Source of the DNA: Isoetes taiwanensis
Lineage: Eukaryota > Streptophyta > Lycopodiopsida > Isoetales > Isoetaceae
NCBI GenBank assembly: GCA_021234155.1
Contig: JAJEKV010000073.1
Span: 3,320,001-3,384,000, forward strand
Reading direction: 5' to 3'
DNA length: 64,000 bases
This document shows, one piece after another, positions 21,318 to 32,696 of the stretch. The notes below the pieces were generated by a model. It worked only from the letters and a program-made list of their open reading frames with translations. It did not search any database and was not told where the DNA came from. The number at the start of each line of letters is the position of its first letter. Position 1 is the first letter of the stretch. The position numbers were made by a program, and so were the translations under genes.

Positions 21318-21800
21318 TTAAGGAAAACTAATATCTTGCCGGGGTTCTCCACACGTTCTCCATGCCGACCAGATCTTCCACGCCCAAATAATACGAAGGA
21401 CATGACACGTTGTTACTCCTGCTTTTCTAGTGTAGTAAGAAGCATATACAGTCAATAAAATGCCCAAAAACAATCCTACGCATTGCAACACATAGGCAAA
21501 GTTGCAAGCACAAAATTCCCAACCATGAACTTCCAGTAGTCTCCATATCTGCAAAGGCAGTATTCTCCTGGTTATACTGCAACTTTTAAAAAACTCCATG
21601 GCCATGGCTGGGGATGAAGCAACGAAAGTGGAATGGGATCCAAATTTGAAAAACACAATAAGATCGTAATTCTTGGCAATCTCATTAGAGATTTTGATGA
21701 GGACCTTCAGGTCCAATCCTAAATAGATGCTAGAAAATTGTGCAAGATCCACTAACCCCACATGAAAATATCCGATGGTTAGAAAGGCATAATTAGACAT
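21318..21800 (-). pseudogene. Cytochrome P450 pseudogene (N-terminal part)
   Basis: The 160-codon frame contains 'NYDLIVFFKFGSHSTFVAS' and 'SPAMAMEFFK', the strand-turn-strand region that in plant P450s reads 'YG.I...+FG....VVASSP..A.E.LK'. After it the frame shifts; 'YGDYWK' in another frame is the expected 'YGPYWR' of the C-helix start. Beyond that the sequence is not P450-like, and the heme-binding FGxGxRxCxG motif is absent. The N-terminal anchor is also missing. A decayed partial gene; subfamily not assigned. Confidence 0.65.
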
Positions 21801-22640
21801 CTTCTGCTATGTAGATATTGGAAGGACTATGACTTGAACAAAAAGGAGGAACTGTACAAACTTTGAATCTGAGAACCTATTGCTAACATGTGATGAGGCG
21901 ATGGATGTTGAACACATGAACATTTATAACAAATAATCTGATTACACTTTGCAAGCTGAAAACATTAACCACATCCTTTAAAATATCATTTACCAAATAG
22001 AGCATATAGAAATGAAAACATACAGCTAGTGGTTTAGAACTGTTTACCAGCATCAATGAGCCCTCGTGTCTTGTTCGATTCCACCATTTATCTGAAGAAT
22101 TCCTAAATCCAAGCAAATTGCAACCAAAGTCAGATAAAATGAGACAAAGATCTTTAAATGTCTACTATGGGCCATGATGCCATAATGCGTTGTAATGTAA
22201 TGTAACTACTTTATTTTTGATGGAAGGCAATGAGATATGTTTGCATACTTGTATGGTTGAGCTATGCACACGTCTGCAAATATATCTTATTCAATGAGAC
22301 CATATCCCTCAGTTCGTCCAATGGCACCATCTGATTTCAAAGTGCTCAAAGCCCAATATTACATTCTTTGAGAAGGATTTAGGCAGTAGAACCGAGCAAC
22401 ATGCTAGGTTCTGAGCTTAGAATACCTACAGAAGCTTAACAACATGCTATCTTCTACTTGATGGATGGTCCCATAAAAAACTATGCTAATGAAAATAACA
22501 AAGATGAGAAAGCAGAAATCCAATACCTAAAAATGAATAGACAACAAAGCCTGGCTAGCATGACCTTTTGAGGCATGGGTTTTTTAATCCTAGTAGTAAT
22601 GATTGTACTAGCCCATTGTATGGGTCCCATGACCTATTGG
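21801..22640. other. No gene seen
   Basis: Intergenic AT-rich DNA. Short minus-strand ORFs at 21883-22116 and 22671-23027 have no recognisable motif. Confidence 0.35.
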
Positions 22641-22659
22641 TCTCCGTGGACGTTAAAAA

Positions 22660-22687
22660 ACTATTCTATTCTATTCTATTCTATTCT
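22660..22687. repeat. (ATTCT)n microsatellite
   Basis: Five near-perfect copies of the pentamer TATTC. Confidence 0.9.
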
Positions 22688-23039
22688 CAAAAATGTCGAT
22701 GGAGCCTCTAATAATTGAAGGCATCACCGATTGCTTGCTTCTTTTGGTGCTCCAGTGAAAAAATACAGAGAACCATCTTTTGTGACTCAAAATTTCCTTC
22801 TGAACACAGCCGAATATGCATGCCGAGATGAAAAATTCAGACTTTAAAAAAAGCATCGAGAAGCAAAAACTGCATTCAAGAATGGTTTTGAGGCCTCCAC
22901 GGCCATGCATGGAGTTACTTTGTGGCATGCCCTCGAGTAGAAGTCCAATAACAAAAATCAAGGAAAAAACTTCTACGATTTTTGGGAATCGGTAAGTTTT
23001 TCCGGCGGCCACAACCCAAAAAATCATAGGAAAATCAAC

Positions 23040-23501
23040 TTAAAAAAAAATCCAAAAAAGTTTTTGGTCAAACCTGAAAATCCCAAATTAACAGGATTGA
23101 TATTCCAAGATACTTGTAGCTAATGGTAATTTCTACAAGTTCACCTTGATAAGAGAACTTTAAATGATCAGTTTTGTTTGCCCCAAACGCAATCACTTTG
23201 GTCTTACACATATTGTCTTGCATGCCTTTGCATCACAAAATAATGAAAGCACATCCAAATGCCTTTACAACCCCTATATGCTCCTAGATAGCAATACCAC
23301 ATCATCAACATATAAAAGTAGCATAAGAACATACCCATTTATAGGCATCCCATCTCTACCATGGTTCTGCATCCAGCATTTAAGTTGGCCTATAAAAAGA
23401 CCAAATAATGTAAGCTTTCCAATGAGCTAAAAAATGTAACAATCTGACACCGTATGCAGAGTTATGGCCAATTGAAATTTCACCGCAGAAACCCTAGCGT
23501 C

Positions 23502-23503
<2 letters not shown>
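23040..23503 (-). mobile_element. Internally deleted LINE copy (5' leader joined to RT fragment)
   Basis: Read on the minus strand, 23503-23408 matches the 5' leader of the longer LINE at 28590-28450 ('CTAGGGTTT', 'CCATAACT', 'CAGATTGTTAC'). It then runs straight into reverse transcriptase sequence that includes 'LLYVDDVVLLS', the YxDD catalytic box, at about 23290-23320. Everything between leader and RT is deleted. Frames are broken, so it is non-functional. Confidence 0.75.
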
Positions 23504-23542
<39 letters not shown>

Positions 23543-23583
23543 GCAAGGCGTGCGTGCAAGGCAAGGCAAGTGCAAGTGAGGCG

Positions 23584-23668
<85 letters not shown>
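23504..23668. repeat. (GT)n and (GA)n microsatellites
   Basis: A (GT)n tract of about 33 bases at 23508-23540 and a (GA)n tract of about 85 bases at 23586-23669. The latter directly abuts a LINE 3' tail. Confidence 0.95.
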
Positions 23669-23976
<308 letters not shown>

Positions 23977-24039
23977 AATGAAATGAAATCTATTATTCCG
24001 TCTTCGAGACCACGTGTCTATGAGACGTTTACAAGTTAC

Positions 24040-27000
24040 ATTCAAAATTATAAAATAAGTCATCCGGTCGTCTTTGGAGAGTAAACACCTAATGGGCTCC
24101 TCTATCTCAATCTCTCGTACCTTCTGATTTTTCAAACAAGCATCTCTATGTTTAAGAATGTCAACAATATATCCCTCAATGGATGCCCCTGTGTACTCAA
24201 GGGAGATAGCACTGATCCCATGTATGACTCTTAAGTCTGAATAAGCACGGCAACAAAGTAAGATATGAGCCTCATCCTCCACCACACCGTCACTACACAA
24301 GTTACAGTGTCTAAGATCATGAGCGATGTCTGCCCATCTCCCTACCTCCACACCAAGATGGTGCGAGCTTAACCTGATCCTCGCAATTGCTTGCCTATGC
24401 TTCATAGATATGGGTTCACTAAGATACTGCGCTGCCTTCAATGTGGGATTCATCTGAGTCCGATAGTACTCTTTCTTCACAGCTGGCGTACTCCATGTCT
24501 TAGTGAGAACACTCTTCCAAACCCATCCCTCAATATGTTTCTGATTCATCGGCAATTCGTGAATATCCATCCCCCATTTCACCAGCCATCTACTAATATC
24601 CACATACCAACCTTTGTCACTACTCTCTGCTGCAGCAATTCTTGGCAAGCTATTCCTGGGCATATCATATAAAACCTAACGTAAGGTTTTGCAAAGAGCT
24701 TCAGCTTCAAGGGGTATCATCCCGCACTCTCCTAACATCATATCATATGGCGTTTGCATTTTAGTGCCCAGTTCCGTGTGAAAAAAATTCTTTTGTATTT
24801 TTTCCACCTTTTTCCACCCATCATTAGCGAGGCCTGGCCCCCAGGCTTCACAACCATACAGTATAACCATTTGTACCAATACTTTAAAGAGCATGCATTT
24901 CATTTCAAAGTTCCAAATGTCAAAGATTCACACACCTTCTCGCATTGCATATAGTGTCTTTAAGCCGCAAGACTCACTCTATGTTCGGATCACCGATCAA
25001 TTCGGACTTTTGTCTGATCAAACCCGGATACTTATAGCTTTCAACGACCTCAACTTGCTTACCCTTGTAAAGTAGCCGCACATGATCTGTTTTATTCGCT
25101 CCCAAAACAAACCTTAGTCTTTTCCCGATTCACCGCATACTTTTAGCATCACAAAAACCGGCAAGCACATCCAAATGTCTTTGCATCCCTCGTATGCTCC
25201 GAGATAGCAACACAATATCATCCAAGATATAGCAAGAGCATAAGTACATACCCATTCAAGGATGTACCATCCCTCCATGTGCTCTTATCCACCCCTCCGG
25301 CTGATCTATGAACAATCCAAACAAGGTAGGCGACAAAGGACACCCCTGTTTAACTCCCCATATTACTCTCTACTATATCATCACACATTCCAACAAAAGG
25401 AAAGAGAGTTGCACGCCGTACTTTTTATAAAGAACACTTACCGCATGCCTAAGCCCCATCGGGATGCCCAAATCTACCATCCTATGCCACGATTTTGCCT
25501 ATTCACCATGTCAAAGGCCTTGCTGAAATCCACAAACACAAAGATACAAAGGTTTCCTTTTTTCCCACCAATCGAATCCATCATAGCACGAAGGGTGACC
25601 AACGGTCGGGTTGTAGACCTTTAGGTCTAAAGCCCGCTTTTGGCCTATTGCTCTAGCATTGTGATCCTCTACCCGGTTGCTTATCTTGCCCTCAAGTATA
25701 GAGGCATACGGTTTATGTAAAGGTCGCCAACCATAATGGTACCGGTAGTTACCCGGATCAGATGCATCCCACGACTTGAGCGGTGGCACAACCCTATTAA
25801 CCCCGCGGGGACCTAGGAAACCCATCTCTCAAAGCCATATTGAACATGTCGACCAGCCTATTCAGAATCGCTTCTCCAGCCCATTTAAGCATTTTCGCCT
25901 TAAGGCCACAAGCATCCGCTTTGCCATTAGCAAGTCTCTTGAGTCCCACACGAACATCCCGGAAGTAAAGGTAAGCATATCATCCATCTCACATGTCTCT
26001 TCAGCCATCTTATCCTCAACTCCATGGACATGGTATAAATTGCGTACATGCTCCATTAGTGCCTCCGCTTGCAACACATTATCCCCATGCTTCAAGGGTT
26101 TAAGCCTAGATTCCAAAATTTCTTTGGATCAACCAGCAGTTCTTCCACCATTCGCCTATGTTTACGATGTAAATATGCTTTCTTCTTATTTTTGACCAGC
26201 TTGGTATACACTCTCCTTTCCTCGTACTACTTTAGCTGCCCTTGTCTTTGCTCTAAATTTCTGCCTCTCTTTGTTTACATTCCATGTCAAACCATCCATT
26301 GCATGGCAGCCCCCTCAGATTGCCGATTGGGATACAAAACATTCATCCGCTGATTCAAGCAAAACCCTAGACAACGCCTCACTCATATCCCCTACTGATC
26401 TGGGCCATGCAAAAGATGCCATTTTCTGCTCGCATTTCTCGCTATATTCATGAGCTTTATCATGCTTGAGAGACATCCATTTACCTTTATATGTATCTTC
26501 TTGCTGCCTATGATGCCACTGTACATGAAGTTCAATGAGCAAAGGTACATGATCCGAGCTTTCATTCTCATCTCCAATGTGTAAGCTAATAACATGTTCT
26601 GCAAAAGTAGGTTTGGCAATAACATAATCCACCACACTAGCATTTTTACAAGTGTGCTTACCTGAGCCTGGGTACCTATCCGTGCCATTGAAGATCACCA
26701 TCTCAAAACCGCTACACATATATAAGACATGACGCCCCTGTGGTGTCAGCCATTTCACATTGTCTTCTGATGTTATGCTCCATCCAATTGTCTTCAGCTC
26801 AGTATCATCCAGCATTTCCAACCATTCTGCTTCTCCATCTAGGCCCACCAAAGCTGCTTAATGGTTTCCCATACGCCCATTAAAGTCTCCTAACAATAGC
26901 ACTTCCCCTGCCAAACCCAAAGCTAGTATATCCTGCTCTAAGTGAAAGAATGGGTCATCCTTATCCAGATCTCCTTTGTTATACACAGGTGATTCCCTTG

Positions 27001-27340
27001 GGGGGAAATAACAACCAGCTACATATATCTTGTTGCCCCTACCTGGCAATTCAATCCAAATGTATTGTGCAGTTGCCTTATGTGTCAAAACACACACTGC
27101 GTGCGCAATTTCATTGCGAGCATAGCATGCAATGCCACCTGTACCTTTAAGATTTCAGCCCTTCTTATTCCATACTGAATGCAATAGCGTAAAACCAGAA
27201 ATATCTGGAAGAGCCTTTTCCTCATGCTCACATGTTTCCAAAAAGAAAACTATGTCTACATTTGCTAGCAAGTCATCCATAGCACAGATCTTACTACTTT
27301 TTAACGTATTTACATTCCAGCAAACTAACCTGGCGGTCGC
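24040..27340 (-). pseudogene. LINE ORF2: APE-type endonuclease and reverse transcriptase (frameshifted)
   Basis: Fragments in several frames follow the order of an ORF2. Endonuclease: 'FFLETCEHEEKALP' (about 27240), 'GEVLLLGDFNGRMG' (about 26870-26910) and 'SDHVPLLIELH', the SDH box (about 26530). RT: 'VDFSKAFDMV' (about 25515) and the palm region. C-terminal part: 'VILYGCEAWGP' (about 24840), 'GECGMIPLEAEAL', then 'CNLCSDGVVEDEAHILLCC' (about 24250), a Cys/His zinc-finger-like segment. The frame is broken at least four times between 27100 and 24660. It would make target-primed cDNA if intact. Confidence 0.8.
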
Positions 27341-27363
27341 TACTTCCTATGCATCCTCCACAA

Positions 27364-28415
27364 TCACTTTTCCGCCTCTCCAGTAAGCATGTTGTCCAGC
27401 GCTCTTGCCTCCTTCATCCTCTGAAGATCTTCTCTTTTCTGCTGAAATTGGGCCTTGGTTAAGTCGTCATTGACCCATATATATTTGCCCTTAAGCAATG
27501 TTCGCTTCTGCATAACCCGAGCCTTCGCTTCCTTGGATGCACACTTCACCAACACATTCTGTGTTCCTTCCCCCTTCCTTCCAACCCGGTAAGCCTCCAA
27601 AATATCCACCTGCACCTGCATATTCTCTGCAAGAAATGTTTGAACAGCCATGCTTGTGTCCTCATTCTCCTTTTCTGGTAGGCCAGAAATTCTGAAATTA
27701 TTAGCCTTCGACTCCCTTTCATGCATATCAGCCAAGTGCTCCATTTTCTCATTCAAAGCATCAATTGCTCCTTGAAAACCATCATTTGAGCCCCTATTCG
27801 AAGTCTCAGCTTGATCTATGACCTGTTTTGTCTCTGATACGCTTGCTAGCTGTTGCTTTAGCTCTACATTTTCACTCTTTAAAGAACACAGAGACTCATT
27901 CATACCTTGCAAAAGCTTAAGCATTTGTGCGTGATGGGCTGCAGCCTCCTTCCTTGCCTGCTCTGCTTCCGTCCTGGACTGCTCCATGGATTCTAGTAGC
28001 TTCATCATCACCGTAAGCAATTGACCCATTAGCATCTCTCCTCCAAAGAATCCAGAAGGCGCCATAGTCCCTGTCGCTTGCATCCGATTTAAGGCTACAA
28101 ACCCTCGCTGCAAATCAGCCCCAATGACAGGCCCAAACCCTCTGGATATGTCAGCTTTCAGCCCCAATCAGTTGCCTCTGCCTCAAAAGATTCCGCAGAA
28201 GTACCAGAGTCCCCATCCGAGCTATCATCCGAGATGTCTTCTGTAAGAACCTCCTTGCCCTGCCTTTTACATTCATTTTTTACCTTCTTGACATTGCCTG
28301 CCACAGATTTATTTGCCCCCAAGGAGCCGGAATCAGCCTTGGAGCCCACCTCCTTGGAGCCCCTTTTCCCCTGTATCTTATCTGTCTCTTTTTTAGGATG
28401 TCCCATCCTGTACAC
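27364..28415 (-). pseudogene. LINE ORF1: coiled-coil RNA-binding protein (one frameshift)
   Basis: Two frames, 28415-28158 and 28167-27364, overlap at a TTGGGGCTG run. A single-base change there restores one ORF of about 350 residues. It has a Lys/Ser/Glu-rich start, then a long heptad region (about residues 130-240: 'LLESMEQSRTEAEQARKEAA' and on). Next comes 'NNFRISGLPEKENEDTSM' and a C-terminal 'VLVKCASKEAKARVM', with an 'RTLLKGKYIWVNDDLTKAQF' segment. Coiled coil followed by an RRM-like 'R..GLPE' core is the layout of mammalian L1 ORF1p. Most plant L1 ORF1 proteins instead have a zinc knuckle, so this is unusual for a plant. Confidence 0.75.
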
Positions 28416-28590
28416 AGATCGGAAAACGTCAAATTCAGATAGCTAAACAGATGCAAACCTGATCATGCCATATATTATTGGAAAGGTCTCAGAATCAGCT
28501 TTCCAATAAGCCCAAATACGTAATAATCTGACACTGTATGTGAAAGTTATGGCCTGCCGAAGTTCTGCCGTACAAACCCTAGCGTCCCAC

Positions 28591-28646
28591 AGAGAGAGAG
28601 AGGGAGAGGGAGAGGGAGAGGGAGAGGGAGAGGGAGAGGGAGAGAG
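28591..28646. repeat. (GAGAGG)n microsatellite between two LINEs
   Basis: GA repeats with six GGGAGA hexamers. It is the TC tail of the older LINE (on the minus strand) and abuts the 5' end of the near-complete LINE. Confidence 0.9.
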
Positions 28647-28950
28647 ATGAAATGAAATGATTTTTATTCACGTCTGCAGACCACCAGGTCTATGAGACGT
28701 TCAACAAATACATTCAATATTATAGAAAATATCATCTAATGCATCCTCAGACAGTAATGCATTAGCCTCTTCTCCCAAATCTTCTCTGAAAAATGAATTA
28801 TGACTAATTTGCTCTCTCAAATTTAGGACATCTCTTATAAATTTCCCTATAAGTTTACCTTCCAAATTAAAAAACTCCAGTAAAGTTGACAACGAGATAT
28901 TGTACCTGTTTCGGATTTCTACATAAGTTGGGCATCCCAAAAGCACATGT
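28647..28950 (-). mobile_element. Older LINE 3' fragment, interrupted by a retroposon (continues 30070-30120)
   Basis: On the minus strand the frame reads 'LCKTYNMQEVEDEQHVLLGC' across the junction of 30070-30120 and 28950, and continues 'PTYVEIRNRYN' to a stop near 28701. The 3' UTR has the same 'CGTCTCATAGACCTGGTGG' tail as the other copies. The Cys/His-type segment with EDE(Q/A)H is the same as in the full copy at about 24250. The reading frame is intact across the inserted sequence, which fixes the insertion point. Confidence 0.85.
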
Positions 28951-30069
28951 ATCCGGCTGGGCGAAGGCCATACATGTTTCAGGAAAACAATGCAAGCAGA
29001 GCTATGGTACTCATTACCTAAGGAAGAAGGAGAACACTGCTAGTACAGAAACCTTTGCTTGAAAATTTTTCGGAAGGGATCTTTAAGGATAGGCAAAAGG
29101 CAGGCTGGAAAGATCTGATGCTCTTCTATAGTACTATGATAAGGAAGAAGAAGACGCTGCTTTCATTACTAGTACTGGACTGTAGTTTTTCTTTGAGCAG
29201 ATGCCAGGAGTTGGCAAGAATAAGAGCTATTGAGTGGAGCAGCTCCTCATAATCCGTCTGCAATTATTTAAAAGATTTTGTGGTAGTTTGTTTAACATGT
29301 AGCGTATTCCTCAAGGGCCCCCTTTCCCAAAGAAGGGGTGGCTTGTGTAACGGGTAGTCGTGGACGACGGGGCAGATTGAGAGCCATGGGCTTCTAGTGG
29401 GCGGGAGACCCTAGAAATGTTTCACTCTTTGGTTTTGCAGAAGACAAGGCCCGTGATAGCTAGATGCGGATGGGCTTAGCATGATTCGTGATTCTAGCGG
29501 TGGTGCCCCTCGGGCCGGGTCCCGCTTGGTAAGAAGAAGGTTGAGTGCTCCGCACACCGGAGCACTCCCTATAGTACTGCTACAGCATCTGGCTTGGCCA
29601 TCACTACATTCGGGAGAGAGGAGCGTACAGAGGATCCTTAACTCTTGCTTGGTGGCAAATCAGTGCACTTGGCTGTCCCGTTCTTTCATGGCTCTCTAAC
29701 TCAAGTCTGGGTTCTTCTGTTTATCTTAGGGCCAACCTTTTTGAAGCTGTGATGCAATTGGGGCACAGGGAAAGACAAGAGCTGTGCTCCCATAGTATCT
29801 GTCTGGAGAAGAGGCCGGGTAGCTCTTGTCCAGTAGTTGGCCCTTGTTGCATCACTAGAGTCTAGGAACTTAGTCCTCTTCTCCTGTAGTATCCTATGGA
29901 GAAGAAGTTGAGAGGGGTGCTAGGAGTACTAGGCTCAGAGTGTGGACTGCTATTCATGGATTAGAGAAGTGGTAGCAGTTTCATACTCAACTGTATGTAC
30001 ATACATGTTTTATCATTCGAATAAATACAGATTCTTGCCTTCAAAAAAAAAAAAAAAAAAAAAAAAAAA
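28951..30069 (+). mobile_element. Poly(A) retroposon (processed transcript-like) with 12-bp TSD
   Basis: About 1.1 kb inserted in a LINE and ending in A27 (30042-30069), with AATAAA at 30020. It is flanked by AAAAGCACATGT at 28939-28950 and at 30066-30077 (the As are shared with the tail). The interior has a frame from 29055 encoding about 65 residues, then about 800 bases of non-coding DNA. I do not recognise the source transcript. The structure is that of a LINE-mobilised mRNA or a 5'-truncated LINE. Confidence 0.75.
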
Positions 30070-30119
30070 GCACATGTTGCTCATCCTCCACTTCCTGCAT
30101 ATTATAAGTCTTACAAAGC

Positions 30120-30560
30120 CTCAGGATCGCTTACATATAATCTATATACAACCTCCCAAGCCATCTGGGCCGTAGGATACGTCCCAAAGCCACGTGAGCC
30201 GTAGGATCTCGGATCAACGGTCGGATTGAGGGGAACAAACATAAGATCATATATATGTTATTTAAAATATTAATTATTTTAATGAATCAATGCTTGGTGG
30301 AGGCTTTGGGGGCAATGACCAGGGTTTAAATCCCCTAAATAACATAAAAATTTTAAAAGCCTCTCCTTAAAGAATGAGCATTCAACATGAGCCGTAGGAT
30401 CTTGCATCCAATCAAGGACCGAGATCGTGCCATGTGGCAAAAATCTAAAGCCTCTAGTTAAGGGATGAAGCATTCAACATGAGCCGTAGGATCTTGCACC
30501 TAATGAAGGGCCGAGATCGTGCCATGTGGCAAAAATTTAAAGCAACATGAGCCGTAGGAT
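30120..30560. repeat. Second copy of the CCGTAGGATC / SINE-head repeat family
   Basis: 30120-30250 matches 1210-1350 closely up to 'CGGTCGGATTGAG'. 30285-30560 matches the SINE body of 806-1000 with a degenerate B box (GGTTTAAATCC). The block ends exactly where an LTR begins. Confidence 0.7.
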
Positions 30561-32296
30561 TGTCGTCTGCCAAATCGAGGCAAAAATCTGCAAAAAGCAT
30601 ATTAATAAGAATATAGCTCGGGGAATCATGCTAGCTTAGCGAAGAAAGCTAGGCAAATATGGAAAGAGGAAGCAAGTAGCCAAGTGATGTGCTACGAGAA
30701 GAATTACCCATGAGAAAGATATGGGAAGGAATGATATGGCAACAGGGTTGTCGTGAGAAGAGCATCATAGAAGAAAATTAACTATGGTGAAAAAATGGAG
30801 ATAACGTGGCAAAATAAAGGCCTCGAATAATGGAGGGGTCAAGTCACGAGATTTGAAGAAGAAAAGATGTCGAGAATTAAAGGGAGAAAAACCCTTTGGA
30901 AAGAACCATGGAAGTGGAAATACCCATGGAAGAAAAGAGAGGATTGCCGGAGCCTTACGGGCAAAGCCAGAAAAGAAATAATGAACAGAGAAGGATGATA
31001 ATTCTGCAATGAATGAGAGCGAGCAATGATGAGGAAAAAATTGGGAAAAAGACCTTGGGTTAAGTCACGGAATTCGGGAAAAAGTGTTTGGGAAAAGTCT
31101 TGGAAGTGAAGCTATCAATGGTGACAAAGAACGGCTATAGGCAATGAAGGTTGAATGAAGAAACTCTAAGGAATATACACATAAGCTTGAAGGGGCAAGC
31201 CGAAGTTGGAGTATGAACCATTGAAGAATAAAAAGAAAAACAAAGGAAAAAGGTTTGTTAACAAGTGTTTGACAAATAACAAAGGGCAAAAAAATTGTGG
31301 ATGAACCGGCAACAAGGGGCGCGACCTAAGGCCAATTGGTCGAGTCGATTAAAGCGGGAAGGGATGTGTTCTTCAAATAGCTTGCAGGGAAATGCAAGAT
31401 CCGGAGCAAATCGAGCCACAGAACCCTGGCATCAGCAAAAATCTGTAGTTCTTCATAAGAAACGGCCGGAATTGGGGCCAAGCAATTAGGCAAATGGAAG
31501 AACGCTCCAGAAGACCATCAGGGTTTTGTTGGGCCTCTAGATTCGGCAGCAAGAATTAGTGCAGAAGGATTTGAAGCAGACCGGATTTGACCAACCTTAA
31601 GCCATGGCCATGCAAGAATTTATATCAGAAGGTCGCTAAGATTGAAGAATCAGCAGGGTTAACCATTAAGGAAGAATCTGGAGCAGGCCGGAACTGGAGT
31701 ATCAACGCCATCTGTGCAAGATTTGATTCAAAGACAGAAGGCCGATCTTCTGCTGTAGAACGCGAAACAGAGAAGGAGAGAGAATAAAAATTAAGGAAAA
31801 AATAAAGCCCTTAAGAAAAGAAGGAACTGTAATTACTTCAAAGCATGATGGGTGTAGCGGAGTTGGCAAGATCTCTACCTCGTAATGGATGGGTGTTGGG
31901 TTCAATTCCATTCCAAGACCTTTTGCCAAAGGATTGAAGAACCACAAAATCGCATCTTTTTTGCGTGATGACGTGGCAAAGATGAGTTGGCATATGAGAG
32001 ACCAAGGTGGCAATATTTGATGACGTGGCAATCCAGTAATGCAGTAATGATGTAGTAGGTGCCATGAGGGCGATCCGCCTAGGTGGCAAATACGAAATTC
32101 AAAGGGTACACCCAATTGAAGGGGTGTGATGATGTGGCGATGATGTGGCAGGGGCCATAAATATGTAACCACGGTTGGGGTTTTTCCATCTCTCATTGGT
32201 GAATAATATTATTGTGAGATTTGTGCATATTGACTCTTTCCTCAGCGCCTTCATTGTTTTCTGGGGTTGTTGGAGCGTGGGCTCCACATATTTATT

Positions 32297-32314
32297 TGGT
32301 GCACTGGCCGGGAA
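32297..32314 (+). promoter_or_regulatory. Primer binding site resembling tRNA-Gly
   Basis: TGGTGCACTGGCCGGGAA lies 8 bases after the 5' LTR. From memory of plant tRNA-Gly(GCC), whose 3' end would require TGGTGCACCAGCCGGGAA, it matches in 16 of 18 positions. Confidence 0.65.
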
Positions 32315-32696
32315 ACCCAAGCTAGGTGCTCGTTGGAAGGGGTCGTTCGTGAAGGCCGGCATCAACGAGTAGAAGAAGAGGAGCCAAGCCATGGTTAGAG
32401 AAGCCGGGCCAACTCCCTCCGCCGTTGTTGCACGAGCAAGAGGACGGATCACCAAGAGGACCATACGAAGCGTGTGGAAAGGCAGCGCCACGACAGAGAA
32501 TCGCGCTTCAAGAGAAGGGAGGAAGAGTGCAAGAAGAGATTAGACGAAGAAAGAAGGAAATCTGCGTCACCTACAATTTCAAGAGAGGAAGAAGGAAGTG
32601 CTGACAAGGCAAGAGAATAAATTAAGTTAAATTACACCATGAACAAAGTGCAAAAGAAACATTAGAGCCATTGACAAATTTCGAGAGAAAGGAATT

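Noticed and set aside
31702-32491. Minus-strand ORFs of 130-164 codons
   Set aside because: They lie across the 5' LTR and primer site of a plus-strand element and show no domain.
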